A stretch of DNA of 57,466 nt, taken from positions 29,822 to 87,287 of the forward strand of contig EQ973340.1 in NCBI GenBank assembly GCA_000158655.1, in the 5' to 3' direction. The notes under the pieces were generated by a model. That model made no database searches. It was not told where the DNA came from and saw only the letters and a program-made list of their open reading frames with translations. The stretch comes from [Clostridium] methylpentosum DSM 5476. GTDB lineage: Bacteria; Bacillota; Clostridia; Oscillospirales; Ruminococcaceae. The translations under genes and the position numbers were made by a program. Every line of letters starts with the position of its first letter. Positions within the stretch are counted from its first letter, which is position 1. This document shows positions 27,553 to 35,623 of this stretch, one piece after another.

Positions 27553-28689
27553 TTACGAATTTCTTACGGTCTCGTAAGGAATTAAAATGCTGAACCGAGT
27601 GGATTCCGCGTCGCTTTGCACACCGATCCTGCCGCCGTGCAGCTCGACAATCTGCTTTGCAATCGCGAGGCCGAGTCCAGAACCGCCGGATTTGGAAGAA
27701 CGGGCTTCATCGAGCCGGTAGAACTTTTCAAAAATTTTGTCCAGCTTGTGCGCGGGAATGGGATCGCCCTGGTTGGACACGGTGACAACGGCCCAATCCT
27801 CCCTGTGTGCCGCAGTGACGAGAATCTCACTGTTTTCATCGCTGTAGTTGATTGCATTACGGATGACGTTGTCAAACACCCGCGCGAGCTTGTCCGCATC
27901 CCCCCACACAATCAGATTGGGCTCTGCGGACAACCTTCCTGTCAGAGCCTTGGGGGAGAGCAGGGGATAGAATTCGTCAACGAGCTGGCTCAGCAGCAGG
28001 GTCAGATCGATGCGGCGCGGCTCGAGGTTGATGCTCTGTAGGTTAAACCGGGTGATATCAAAGAATTCGTTGATGAGCTCCTCCAGCCGGTAGGCTTTGT
28101 CCAGCGCAATCCCCGTGTACTTTGCGCGCTGCTTGGCCGGCATATCCGGCGCCTCGGAGAGCAGGCTCAGATAGCCGATCACCGATGTGAGCGGTGTTTT
28201 GAGGTCGTGCGCGAGATAGACGACAAGGTCGTTTTTGCGTTGCTCAGCCTCCTTCGTCTCGAGCTTTTTCCGCCTGAGGGTGTCTTTGACCTCGTTGAGC
28301 TTGTCCTCCACCGGACTGAGCTCGCTTGGCAGAGAAATTGGGCGCTCATCCTCAAACAGCACCTGGTCCATAGCGCTGTTGATCCGATTGAGGTAGCGGG
28401 TGATGCGGGAGAGGCTGAAATAGAAGACGATAAGCAGGAGAAGGATATAGCCGACCACCAAATAAATTTCTTTGTTTTGACGGAACAGCTTCGCATAAAT
28501 GATGTGGGCAAAATCGTCATTCGCGCCCAAGCCGCGCATGGCTGAAACGAACCAATCGGCAAATGGATTTTGCAGCACCCCGTCCACCAACCAGGTGACG
28601 AGCACAAAGCCGACGATTCCAATGAGAAGGGCGGAGAGCAGGACACGGACAAACAGTTTGCGCTTGAGGGATCCAAATTTACTTTTCAA
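27553..28689 (-). CDS. VanS-like sensor histidine kinase
   Basis: A 378-residue membrane kinase. Two membrane helices (about 13-34 and 76-93) enclose a short extracellular loop of some 40 residues; a HAMP-like linker follows. The phosphoacceptor His161 is in VVYLAHDLKTPLTSVIGYL, which closely resembles VanS-type kinases. N (VIRNAINY), G1 (FEKFYRLDEARSS) and G2 (GGSGLGLAIAKQIVELHGG) boxes complete the ATPase domain. Its start overlaps the end of the response regulator gene by 11 bases. No vanH/A/X-type resistance genes are in the window, so the signal is unknown; a cell-wall or peptide signal is a reasonable guess. Confidence 0.92.
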   Translation of the reverse strand: MKSKFGSLKRKLFVRVLLSALLIGIVGFVLVTWLVDGVLQNPFADWFVSAMRGLGANDDFAHIIYAKLFRQNKEIYLVVGYILLLLIVFYFSLSRITRYLNRINSAMDQVLFEDERPISLPSELSPVEDKLNEVKDTLRRKKLETKEAEQRKNDLVVYLAHDLKTPLTSVIGYLSLLSEAPDMPAKQRAKYTGIALDKAYRLEELINEFFDITRFNLQSINLEPRRIDLTLLLSQLVDEFYPLLSPKALTGRLSAEPNLIVWGDADKLARVFDNVIRNAINYSDENSEILVTAAHREDWAVVTVSNQGDPIPAHKLDKIFEKFYRLDEARSSKSGGSGLGLAIAKQIVELHGGRIGVQSDAESTRFSILIPYETVRNS

Positions 28690-29377
28690 TTTTGTAACCC
28701 ACCCCCCACACGGTCTGGATGAACTTGGGGTTGCGCGCCGGCTCGTTCATCTTTTCCCGGATTCTTCGAATGTGCACCATAACGGTGTTGTTGCTCGATT
28801 CAAAATATTTTTCTCCCCAAATCTCGTGGAAAAGCTGCTCGGAGGAGATTACTTTGCCGCAGTTTTCACACAGCAGCCAGAGGATGGAAAATTCGGTCGG
28901 TGTGAGGGGGAGCTGTTTGCCATAGAGGGAACAGGTGTGGGTGTCCTTATCGATGACCAGGCCGTGCAGTTCGATGACCGCGCTGTTCTGCTTTTGGCGG
29001 CCTTCGTTGTAGCAGGTGTACCGCCGCAGCTGCGCCTTGACCCGCGCCACCATTTCGAGCGGGTGAAACGGTTTGGTGATGTAGTCGTCCGCCCCGATCG
29101 TCAGGCCGGTGATTTTGTCGATGTCCTCCACCTTGGCAGTGAGCATGAGGACGGGGAAAGTGTACTTATCCCGGATTTTGGCGCAGAGGGCGAACCCATC
29201 CATTCCGGGCATCATGACGTCGAGAATCGCGAGGTCGACCGGCTGCTCCTCAATGCAGGCGAGCGCCTGCAGGGGGTCATAAAATTTATAAATCTCATAA
29301 TTTTCATTTTTTAAATAGAGCTCTACCAAGTCGGCAATCTCTTTTTCGTCGTCGACAACAAGAATTTTTGTTTTCAT
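28679..29377 (-). CDS. VanR-like response regulator (OmpR family)
   Basis: A 232-residue DNA-binding regulator. The receiver domain has the acidic pair DD near 9-10, phosphoacceptor Asp53 (LAILDVMMPGMDG) and Lys102 (TKPFHPLE). The C-terminal winged helix contains LTPTEFSILWLLCENCGKV and HEIWGEKYFESSNNTVMVHIRR, ending WGVGYKIEK. It resembles VanR of enterococci strikingly along its whole length. It is first in the operon with the VanS-like kinase and has its own sigma-A promoter. The targets are not known; the small downstream ORF or distant genes are candidates. Confidence 0.93.
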   Translation of the reverse strand: MKTKILVVDDEKEIADLVELYLKNENYEIYKFYDPLQALACIEEQPVDLAILDVMMPGMDGFALCAKIRDKYTFPVLMLTAKVEDIDKITGLTIGADDYITKPFHPLEMVARVKAQLRRYTCYNEGRQKQNSAVIELHGLVIDKDTHTCSLYGKQLPLTPTEFSILWLLCENCGKVISSEQLFHEIWGEKYFESSNNTVMVHIRRIREKMNEPARNPKFIQTVWGVGYKIEK

Positions 29378-29400
29378 TTTATCCCCCCGTTTTTCTTTTC

Positions 29401-29430
29401 AGTATAGCATAATCAGATTTATCCGGTCAA
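29401..29430 (-). promoter_or_regulatory. Promoter of the VanR/VanS-like operon
   Basis: On the minus strand TTGACC and TATACT are separated by 18 bases, about 24 bases upstream of the response-regulator start. Confidence 0.65.
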
Positions 29431-29479
29431 TAGTAGTACTATGCGCATGTGTCCGAATCAGATCAGTGTGGGGGCAGTT

Positions 29480-30016
29480 ATGGATATCATTTTATTTGGA
29501 AATCAAAAAGAAATAGGTCTGCAAAAATTTTTGATTGAGCATTTGATCAAACGCTACGACCTGACTGCGATCAACGGCAGCAGCCTGCTGTCTTCCGGGC
29601 GGTCGAGCGACATCCTGCTCCTCGAAACCGACAGTCTGCGGTGTGTCAACTCGCGCAGCTGCCTGATCATCCTCAAAAATAAGGCAAACCTCGGCGCGCT
29701 GCGCAACATCCAGGGAAACGTCAATGTGCTGGTCAATTCGGGAAACCAGCGGCAGGTGGAGGCGGTTGCACGGCTCGGCCTGCCCGCAATCACCTGCGGC
29801 ATGTCCCACAAGGACACGCTGACCTTTTCGAGCATTGGCGCGGACAGCTCTGTGATTTCGCTGCAGCGCCCAATTGACCTTGGTGGAGGGAACATCCGGG
29901 AACCGCTCGAACTGCCGATCCGGCATTCCGCCCCGTTTGAGCACTTCCCGCTGTTCTGCCTTGCGGCCGTGCGCATCCTGATGGACGATACCGACAACCT
30001 GAAACTGGAACTCTGA
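29480..30016 (+). CDS. Conserved-looking protein of unknown function
   Basis: A 178-residue soluble protein without signal peptide or membrane helix. The start at 29480 (MDIILFGNQKEIGLQK) is preferred over 29441 because GGGGGCAG precedes it. The N-terminal pattern of a beta strand, then repeated short hydrophobic strands (DILLLETDSL, CLIILKN, VNVLVNSG), suggests an alpha/beta fold, but no catalytic motif was recognised. It is divergent from the VanR-like operon and is followed about 100 bases later by a SASP gene, so a spore-related role is possible but only by position. Confidence 0.7.
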   Translation: MDIILFGNQKEIGLQKFLIEHLIKRYDLTAINGSSLLSSGRSSDILLLETDSLRCVNSRSCLIILKNKANLGALRNIQGNVNVLVNSGNQRQVEAVARLGLPAITCGMSHKDTLTFSSIGADSSVISLQRPIDLGGGNIREPLELPIRHSAPFEHFPLFCLAAVRILMDDTDNLKLEL

Positions 30017-30032
30017 CAGGGACAACTTACCA

Positions 30033-30062
30033 GTTATAATAACAGGCCGGACGCCCATAATA
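30033..30062 (+). promoter_or_regulatory. Possible forespore (sigma-G-like) promoter of the SASP gene
   Basis: CATAATA at 30056-30062 matches the known sigma-G -10 pattern (CATWHTA). GTTATA lies 17 bases upstream and only loosely fits the -35. SASP genes are normally read by sigma-G in the forespore, which supports the call. Confidence 0.4.
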
Positions 30063-30118
30063 ATACTGCAAACGCGATAACAAATCAAATTTTTGAATAG
30101 ATTAAGGAGTAATTTATT

Positions 30119-30319
30119 ATGGCTAACAATAACAACAACAATATCATGGTTCCCCAGGCGAAAGAAGCTATGGAAAAATTCAAAATGGAAGCTGCGTCTC
30201 AGGTAGGCGTGAACCTCAAACAGGGTTACAACGGCGACCTCACTTCGAGAGAAGCAGGCAGCATCGGCGGCCAGATGGTCAAAAAAATGGTTGAAGCTTA
30301 CGAGAACTCTCTGAAGTAA
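30119..30319 (+). CDS. Alpha/beta-type small acid-soluble spore protein
   Basis: A 66-residue protein that coats and protects spore DNA. The N-terminal Asn-rich stretch leads into KEAMEKFKMEAASQVGVNL, the region cut by the GPR protease at germination, and the second conserved block DLTSREAGSIGGQMVKKMVE. Length and both motifs are typical. In place of the usual FE-I-A at the GPR site it has MEAAS. AAGGAGT precedes the start and a strong terminator follows. It shows the organism forms spores, relevant to the interrupted cotJC gene nearby. Confidence 0.97.
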   Translation: MANNNNNNIMVPQAKEAMEKFKMEAASQVGVNLKQGYNGDLTSREAGSIGGQMVKKMVEAYENSLK

Positions 30320-30335
30320 CACCCAAACCCACTCA

Positions 30336-30365
30336 GCCCGGGGATTTTCCCCGGGCATTTTTTTA
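30336..30365 (+). terminator. Terminator of the SASP gene
   Basis: GCCCGGGGATTTTCCCCGGGC is a perfect stem-loop followed by ATTTTTTT, 17 bases after the stop codon. Confidence 0.9.
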
Positions 30366-30655
30366 TGGGTATTTGGGATGGCTGTGCAATACCCATCTGA
30401 AAAAACGCGTGGCAGACGTGATTACGCTTCACTGGAAGTGTCCGCGGACAAGGCAGAAGCCTTTTTAAAGGATGGGGGAGGAGTGCCCAGTCATTTTCTC
30501 TGCAGAGAAGAGGGGCAGCAGTAGACAGGTGATCATAGAGATGATTTCTTGTTCTGAGTCCCATGAGCTTGCTGGGTGATTTTCAAAACATTTCCCCATT
30601 CAAGCAGGTGGTACACCTGGCGGGGATTCACTTGCGGAGCTTTCGTAAAGTGTGT

Positions 30656-30686
30656 AAAAAAGAAGCCTCCGCGCGGGGCGGAGGCA
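30656..30686 (-). terminator. Terminator of the FMN-binding lipoprotein gene
   Basis: On the minus strand GCCTCCGC and GCGGAGGC form a stem followed by TTCTTTTTT, directly after the stop codon. Confidence 0.8.
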
Positions 30687-30690
30687 GCTG

Positions 30691-31167
30691 TTATGATTCG
30701 ACTTTGTTGTCGATGACAAGGGTTTTTTTGTTGCCTTTGGACACCCGGTCTTTCATAAGCTTTTCGACCATGTCCTTGAATTCAGCAGACGCCATGCTCG
30801 CACCGGCTACGGTGTCGACCTTGCCGATGTCCTGCGAATCCATCAGCCGCTCTGCAAGAGTTTCGCGAGCGATGTTTTGATTCATGTCAGGATTGACTTT
30901 TTCCCAGGTGGCCTTGTACTCCTCATCTTGGCTTTTGAGCTTGGAGTGATCGTCCGCCTGCATCCAGTCGTAATTGACTGCGGTGATTTTTTTATCTGCG
31001 TCCACAGTGATCTCGACAAATGGAATGTAATCGTGCACTGCGTTTTTATATTCTGCCCGGTAGGTGGTCGAAACGTCTTTGTCGCCGCTGCCATTGTTGT
31101 TGCTGCATCCAGCGAGCATAGACGCAGTCATGACGCCCGCCAGGAGCAGACAGATTGTTTTTTTCAT
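30691..31167 (-). CDS. FMN-binding-domain lipoprotein
   Basis: A 158-residue exported lipoprotein. The lipobox is L-A-G-C with Cys21; the mature part begins with a polar SNNNGSGDK linker. The rest is one FMN-binding-type domain: strand pattern HDYIPFVEITVDADKKITAVNYD and the flavinylation-like motif DTVAGASMAS (Asp118 to Ser124). The same D-x-x-A-G-A-(T/S) pattern is present in RnfG and RnfD encoded nearby, and ApbE, the enzyme that attaches FMN to that residue, is divergently encoded 108 bases away. It probably carries covalent FMN outside the membrane and moves electrons, as known for PplA-like proteins. The start at 31167 has GGAGG five bases upstream. The acceptor being Ser rather than Thr is a less common variant. 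Confidence 0.85.
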   Translation of the reverse strand: MKKTICLLLAGVMTASMLAGCSNNNGSGDKDVSTTYRAEYKNAVHDYIPFVEITVDADKKITAVNYDWMQADDHSKLKSQDEEYKATWEKVNPDMNQNIARETLAERLMDSQDIGKVDTVAGASMASAEFKDMVEKLMKDRVSKGNKKTLVIDNKVES

Positions 31168-31274
31168 AGCAACCTCCATAGAATAGAGTTTAGAATTGTT
31201 TGCTTGACTTTATTATACCAAACTATTATCATTAAATGTAGACTTTGAAAAATTAAATTTTGGGAGTTTGCTCT

Positions 31275-32342
31275 ATGAAAAAAAACGTGATTATCATTCT
31301 AATTTCTATTCTTCTCATAGTTGTCGCACTCGGCGGCGGGTACTATTTGATACAAAACGTGCCGCTGCGCCCCGCGCCCGCCTCTTCTACAATTCAGCTC
31401 GAGCCGGTTGAGAGCTCGGACTTTGTCATGGATGTGCTTGTGACGCAAAAAGGATATGATGAGAACTGCAAAGAGACGTTTGCTGGGGTGATCGCCACAT
31501 TCCAGGAGCTCGAGGGCCGGTTGTCCCGCTACGTTGCCGGTTCGGAAATTTCCCAGATCAACGATGCGGCCGGGCTGAATTCGGTTTCGGTGAGCGAGGA
31601 GACCTACAACCTACTCAAACAGGCAGTTGCGCTGTGTGAGGAGTCGGGCGGCGTGTTCGATATCACCATGGGCGCGGTGATCGATTTGTGGGGATTTGGA
31701 ACCGACACTCAGCGGGTGCCGTCGGATGAAGAGATTGCCTCCGCACTCGAGCACACCGGTTATCAGAAAATTGTATTTGACGACGAGAACCGCACAGTCA
31801 AACTCCCCGACCCGTTTATGCGGATCGACCTGGGCGGAATTGTCAAGGGATATGCGACCGACCTCGCCGATGCGGCCTATACCGAGGCGGGGCTTTCCTC
31901 AGTGCTGCTCTCGACCAACAGCAGCATTCTAATGAAAGGCCCCAAGCCGGACGGGGAGAGCTTCACCATTGGCGTGCGTGACCCCCGCGGGAGTGTCAAC
32001 GACTACGTGGGCACCCTGACGATTGACAACGCGTTCATCGGAACCTCGGGCGATTACGAACGCTATTTTGAAATGAACGGCAAACGCTATCACCATATTT
32101 TTGACCCGGCGACCGGAAAACCTGCCCAAAATGGTTTAACCGGGATTACTGTTGTCCATACTAACGGTATGCAAGCCGACTACCTTTCGACCTATTTGTT
32201 TATCATGGGCAAAGACTATGTCGTCGAGCATCTCAACGACTACGAAATCATTGCGGTGGACGATGAGAAAAACGTGTATGTCAGCGACAAGCTCAAGGAC
32301 AAATTTAGCTTTGACCAGACAAGCGGCTACACATTAAACTAG
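31275..32342 (+). CDS. apbE: FAD:protein FMN transferase
   Basis: A 355-residue enzyme anchored by one N-terminal hydrophobic helix (about 5-25), acting on the outer face of the membrane. It transfers FMN from FAD to Thr/Ser in flavinylation motifs. Family signatures are visible: LSRYVAGSEISQIND, GGVFDITMGAVIDLWGFG, MRIDLGGIVKGYATD, and HHIFDPATGKPAQNGLTGITV with the Mg-binding Asp. The ATG at 31275 has GGGAG eight bases upstream. It heads a run with the NusG-II protein, Gx transporter and Rnf genes; RnfG and RnfD need FMN at Thr, so the neighbours are its likely substrates. Confidence 0.95.
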   Translation: MKKNVIIILISILLIVVALGGGYYLIQNVPLRPAPASSTIQLEPVESSDFVMDVLVTQKGYDENCKETFAGVIATFQELEGRLSRYVAGSEISQINDAAGLNSVSVSEETYNLLKQAVALCEESGGVFDITMGAVIDLWGFGTDTQRVPSDEEIASALEHTGYQKIVFDDENRTVKLPDPFMRIDLGGIVKGYATDLADAAYTEAGLSSVLLSTNSSILMKGPKPDGESFTIGVRDPRGSVNDYVGTLTIDNAFIGTSGDYERYFEMNGKRYHHIFDPATGKPAQNGLTGITVVHTNGMQADYLSTYLFIMGKDYVVEHLNDYEIIAVDDEKNVYVSDKLKDKFSFDQTSGYTLN

Positions 32343-32350
32343 GAGTAAAT

Positions 32351-32725
32351 ATGGCAGAGCGAAAATCGACGCTGCACCGGTGGGAGCTGATTGCATTGGC
32401 AGCGGTGGCAGCTGTCGCTGTCGCAGTGTTTTTGCTGATGCGGCGCGGACCTGGGACCAATCTCGAAGCCCGCATCTATCACAGCGGGGAACTGGTCAAA
32501 ACCGTTGATCTGGACCGCGTGCCGGATGGGGAAATCGACCTTCCAGGCGAGCAGAAGGTGCATTTTGAGGTAAAAGACCATCAGATCCGGTTTGCACGGG
32601 TGGACTGCCCGGATAAAATTTGTGAGCAGGCTGGATTTTTAAAAAAAGAAGGGGACATCGCAGTCTGCATGCCCAACCAGTACCACGTCAAGCTCTATTC
32701 CAAAGGACAGGGGGCAAACGGATGA
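32351..32725 (+). CDS. NusG-II-domain membrane protein
   Basis: A 124-residue protein with one N-terminal membrane helix (about 13-31) and an extracellular domain of the NusG_II family (PF07009 type), including VDCPDKICEQAGFLKK and VCMPNQYHVKLY. Proteins of this family commonly sit between ApbE and Rnf genes in Firmicutes; the molecular role is unknown. The two Cys residues of CPDKIC and the one in VCMPN are conserved-looking. It begins 8 bases after apbE and overlaps the next gene by 4 bases, so it is in the same operon. Confidence 0.85.
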   Translation: MAERKSTLHRWELIALAAVAAVAVAVFLLMRRGPGTNLEARIYHSGELVKTVDLDRVPDGEIDLPGEQKVHFEVKDHQIRFARVDCPDKICEQAGFLKKEGDIAVCMPNQYHVKLYSKGQGANG

Positions 32726-33276
32726 AAACCAATGTGCGCACAGTGACCAACCTGGGGCTTTTGTTTGCGCTCTCGGTTGTGCTGTCACTGGTGGAGGGGC
32801 TGGTCCCCCCGCTCGTCCCCTCGGTGCCCGGCATCAAGCTGGGACTCGCCAATATCGTCACCATGTACTGTCTCTTTTATGCCGGATGGCGCTCCGCCTG
32901 CCTCGTCACTCTGCTCAAGTCGGGCTTTGTTTTTTTGACCCGCGGTTTTACCGCGTTTTTGATGAGCTTTGCAGGCGGATTGTGTGCGGTGGGGATCATG
33001 CTGCTCCTGCTCTCCTTTAAGCGGCTCAAGCCCTCCTATCAGATGGTGAGTGTTTGCGGGGCGGTCTTTCACAATATCGGGCAGCTCGGCGCCGCCTCGC
33101 TGTTGCTGGGGACTCTGGTGTTTGGCTACCTCCCGGTGTTGCTGCTCGCGGGGATTGTGATGGGGCTTATTACAGGGACACTGCTCAGAATTGTTCTTCC
33201 TGCACTAAAAAGATTTCCGGATTTGCAAAAAAGAGGTAAAATTATTGACATTCTTTTGTTTTTTGTGTTAATATAA
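32722..33276 (+). CDS. Gx transporter family membrane protein (HepT component I-like)
   Basis: A 184-residue integral membrane protein with about five to six helices. It resembles the Gx transporter/heptaprenyl diphosphate synthase component I family (PF07456), seen as PSVPGIKLGLANIVTMYCLFYAG and LLKSGFVFLTRGFTAFLMSFAGG. Members lie next to apbE and NusG-II genes in many Firmicutes and are thought to be substrate-binding subunits of transporters, possibly for flavin; this is inference. The start overlaps the previous stop codon region (ATG within GGATGA), giving tight coupling. A TTGACA...TAATAT promoter-like pair lies inside its 3' end. Confidence 0.8.
   Translation: MKTNVRTVTNLGLLFALSVVLSLVEGLVPPLVPSVPGIKLGLANIVTMYCLFYAGWRSACLVTLLKSGFVFLTRGFTAFLMSFAGGLCAVGIMLLLLSFKRLKPSYQMVSVCGAVFHNIGQLGAASLLLGTLVFGYLPVLLLAGIVMGLITGTLLRIVLPALKRFPDLQKRGKIIDILLFFVLI
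33245..33274 (+). promoter_or_regulatory. Possible promoter for the rnf operon within the Gx transporter gene end
   Basis: TTGACA and TAATAT are separated by 18 bases. A transcript from here would start before the hairpin at 33300-33330 and then run into rnfC, so the hairpin would lie in its leader. Confidence 0.4.
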
Positions 33277-33299
33277 AAAATAAATATAGAGTTTAACAG

Positions 33300-33330
33300 A
33301 ATCCTCGTCCCCACAGGAGAGGATTTTTTT
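33300..33330 (+). terminator. Terminator-like hairpin between the Gx transporter and rnfC
   Basis: ATCCTC and GAGGAT form a short stem with TTTTTTT after it. It could end the apbE transcripts or act as an attenuator for rnf, since only 40 bases remain before the rnfC start. Confidence 0.55.
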
Positions 33331-33370
33331 CTGGTACATCTCAAAATATCTGTTTAACGGAGTGAAGCAA

Positions 33371-34681
33371 ATGCCAATTATCAAAGCGAAAAAGAATCTC
33401 CCAGGCATTCACCTCAAGCACTACAAAAACACCCACGATTCCCCCACCGTGCGCATGCCGGTGCCGCCGCAGGTCAAAATTGTCATGTCCCAGCACATGG
33501 GCGCGCCCTGCATCCCTATGGTCAAGGTCGGCGACGAGGTGAAAGTCGGTCAGAAAATCGGAGAAAACCGTCAGAAGCTCTCCGCCCCGATCTATTCGAG
33601 CGTCTCGGGCAAGGTGACCGGGTTGATGGACTACACTGCTTACGGCGGTGTGGTCGTTCCCGCCATTGTCATTGAAACTGATGGAAAACAGGAGGTACAC
33701 GAGTCGGTCAAGCCGCCCCGGATCACCACTAAAGAGGAGTTTCTCGAAGCGGTGTACGAGCAGGGGCTGGTCGGGCTCGGCGGCGCGGGTTTCCCAACCC
33801 ACACCAAACTCTCGTTTGGAGAGGACGTCAAAGTCGACATCCTGATCATCAACGGCGCCGAGTGCGAACCCTACATCACCTCAGACAACCGCGAGATGGT
33901 GGAAAACGCCGACGACATTGTCTACGGCATTGAGCAGGTTCAGAAATTCCTCGGCATTGAACGGGCTCTCATCGGAATTGAGGACAACAAGCAGGAGGCG
34001 CTCTCCCTCCTCGCCCAAAAGACGGAGAGCAGCAAGGGGATTGAAGTCGTCTCGCTGAAAAGCCGTTACCCTCAGGGCGCGGAAAAGGTGCTGATCTACT
34101 CGACCACCGGGCGGGTCGTCCCCGAGGGTGCGATTCCGGCGGAGGTTGGAGTTGTTGTGATGAATGTCACCTCGATCTCGAAATTCGGCCGCTATCTGCG
34201 CACTGGGATGCCGCTCACTGCAAAGCGTTTAACCGTGGATGGGGACTGCATCACCAACCCGCAGAACGTGCGGGCGCTCATCGGCACCCCGGTTCAGGAC
34301 GTCATCGACTTTTGCGGCGGGTTCAAAAAGACCCCGAAAAAAATCCTCTGCGGCGGTCCGATGATGGGAGTTGCCCTCCTCGATACCAGCACTCCGGTGA
34401 TCAAAAACAACAACGCCATTCTCGCGCTGTCCTCCGACGTGCTGCTCGACCAGCCGACCACTGCCTGCATTCGCTGCGGAAAATGCATCGGCGCCTGCCC
34501 GGTCCACCTCATGCCGGTGTCGATTGAAAAGGCGTATGACGCGCAGGATGTGGAGATGCTGCAAAAGCTGTCGGTCAATCTCTGCATCAACTGCGGGTGC
34601 TGCTCCTACGTCTGTCCCGCAAAGCGCAACCTTGCGCAGAAAAATCAGCTTGCCAAAGACCTGATCCGTCAACAAAAGTAA
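33371..34681 (+). CDS. rnfC: Rnf complex subunit RnfC
   Basis: A 436-residue peripheral subunit of the Rnf ferredoxin:NAD+ oxidoreductase; it binds NADH/FMN and iron-sulfur clusters on the cytoplasmic side. Motifs: GLGGAGFPTHTKLS (nucleotide site near 140), NGAECEPYITSDNREM, and two cluster motifs CIRCGKCIGACP and CINCGCCSYVCP near 370-415. The start at 33371 has GGAG nine bases upstream; the longer GTG start at 33362 overlaps that site. It leads the rnfCDGEAB gene order common in Clostridia. Confidence 0.96.
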   Translation: MPIIKAKKNLPGIHLKHYKNTHDSPTVRMPVPPQVKIVMSQHMGAPCIPMVKVGDEVKVGQKIGENRQKLSAPIYSSVSGKVTGLMDYTAYGGVVVPAIVIETDGKQEVHESVKPPRITTKEEFLEAVYEQGLVGLGGAGFPTHTKLSFGEDVKVDILIINGAECEPYITSDNREMVENADDIVYGIEQVQKFLGIERALIGIEDNKQEALSLLAQKTESSKGIEVVSLKSRYPQGAEKVLIYSTTGRVVPEGAIPAEVGVVVMNVTSISKFGRYLRTGMPLTAKRLTVDGDCITNPQNVRALIGTPVQDVIDFCGGFKKTPKKILCGGPMMGVALLDTSTPVIKNNNAILALSSDVLLDQPTTACIRCGKCIGACPVHLMPVSIEKAYDAQDVEMLQKLSVNLCINCGCCSYVCPAKRNLAQKNQLAKDLIRQQK

Positions 34682-34696
34682 GGAGTGTGAACCCCG

Positions 34697-35623
34697 TTGG
34701 ATAAATTGGTTGTTTCTCCATCCCCCCACATCCGGGCTGACCGAAAGACGAGCGACATCATGCTCGATGTCCTCATCGCGCTGCTCCCGGCTCTCGTCGC
34801 GGGTATTCTGGTGTTTGGGCTGCGCGCCCTGCTCGTCACTGCCGTCACTGTCGCTGCCTGCGTCGCGTTTGAATACCTTTCCCGCAGATTAATGAAACGG
34901 GACAACACGATCGGCGACCTGAGCGCAGTTGTCACCGGTGTGCTGCTCGCCTTCAACCTGCCCGTCACCATCCCGTTGTGGATCGCAGTGATCGGCGCGT
35001 TTGTCGCCATTGTCATCGTCAAGCAGCTGTTCGGCGGCATCGGGCAGAACTTTGCCAACCCCGCCATCGCGGCGCGTGTGGTGCTGCTCGTCTCGTTCAC
35101 CGGGCAGATGACCCACTGGATTGCCCCGGTCCGCCCATCGGTTGACGCGGTCGCGGGCGCAACCCCGCTCGCAGACTTGGACGGCTACCACCTCATGACC
35201 CTGTTCGTCGGCAACCACGCCGGCTGCATCGGCGAGACCTCCGCCCTGGCGTTGATCCTCGGCGGGATCTACCTGATCCTCCGCCGGGTCATCAGCCCCA
35301 CCATCCCTGTCGTTTACATTGGCACTGTCTTTGTCTTTGCCTGGCTGTTCGGTCAGGATCCGGTGCGGCAGATCCTCGCCGGCGGGCTCATGCTCGGCGC
35401 GTTTTACATGGCGACCGACTACACCACCTCCCCGCTCACCGAAAAGGGCCGGCTGATCTTCGCCTTTGGCTGCGGCCTGATGACCATGCTCATCCGCCAG
35501 TTTGGCAACTACCCCGAGGGCGTGTCGTTTGCCATTTTGTTTATGAATATGCTCGTGCCGTTCATCGACCGGGCTACCAAATCCAAACCATTCGGAAGGA
35601 AGCAGAAACATGAAAGTGTCTAG
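34697..35623 (+). CDS. rnfD: Rnf complex subunit RnfD
   Basis: A 308-residue membrane subunit with about nine helices. It begins (TTG start after AAGGAGTG) with PHIRADRKTSDIMLDVLIALLPAL, the RnfD/NqrB-type N terminus. The covalent FMN motif DAVAGATPL places the acceptor at Thr156. It overlaps rnfG by 14 bases. Together with RnfG it forms the flavin electron path across the membrane; ApbE, encoded upstream, is needed for loading the flavin. Confidence 0.95.
   Translation: MDKLVVSPSPHIRADRKTSDIMLDVLIALLPALVAGILVFGLRALLVTAVTVAACVAFEYLSRRLMKRDNTIGDLSAVVTGVLLAFNLPVTIPLWIAVIGAFVAIVIVKQLFGGIGQNFANPAIAARVVLLVSFTGQMTHWIAPVRPSVDAVAGATPLADLDGYHLMTLFVGNHAGCIGETSALALILGGIYLILRRVISPTIPVVYIGTVFVFAWLFGQDPVRQILAGGLMLGAFYMATDYTTSPLTEKGRLIFAFGCGLMTMLIRQFGNYPEGVSFAILFMNMLVPFIDRATKSKPFGRKQKHESV

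Larger units (their letters stand above)
30320..30690. other. Intergenic region between the SASP gene and the FMN-binding lipoprotein gene
   Basis: These 371 bases contain the SASP terminator at one end and the lipoprotein terminator (minus strand) at the other. No gene, RNA or repeat was recognised between them. Confidence 0.6.

Noticed and set aside
31190-31255. Fur- or PerR-type box between apbE and the lipoprotein gene
   Set aside because: AT-rich words such as TGATAATAG are present but no 7-1-7 repeat of adequate quality could be drawn.
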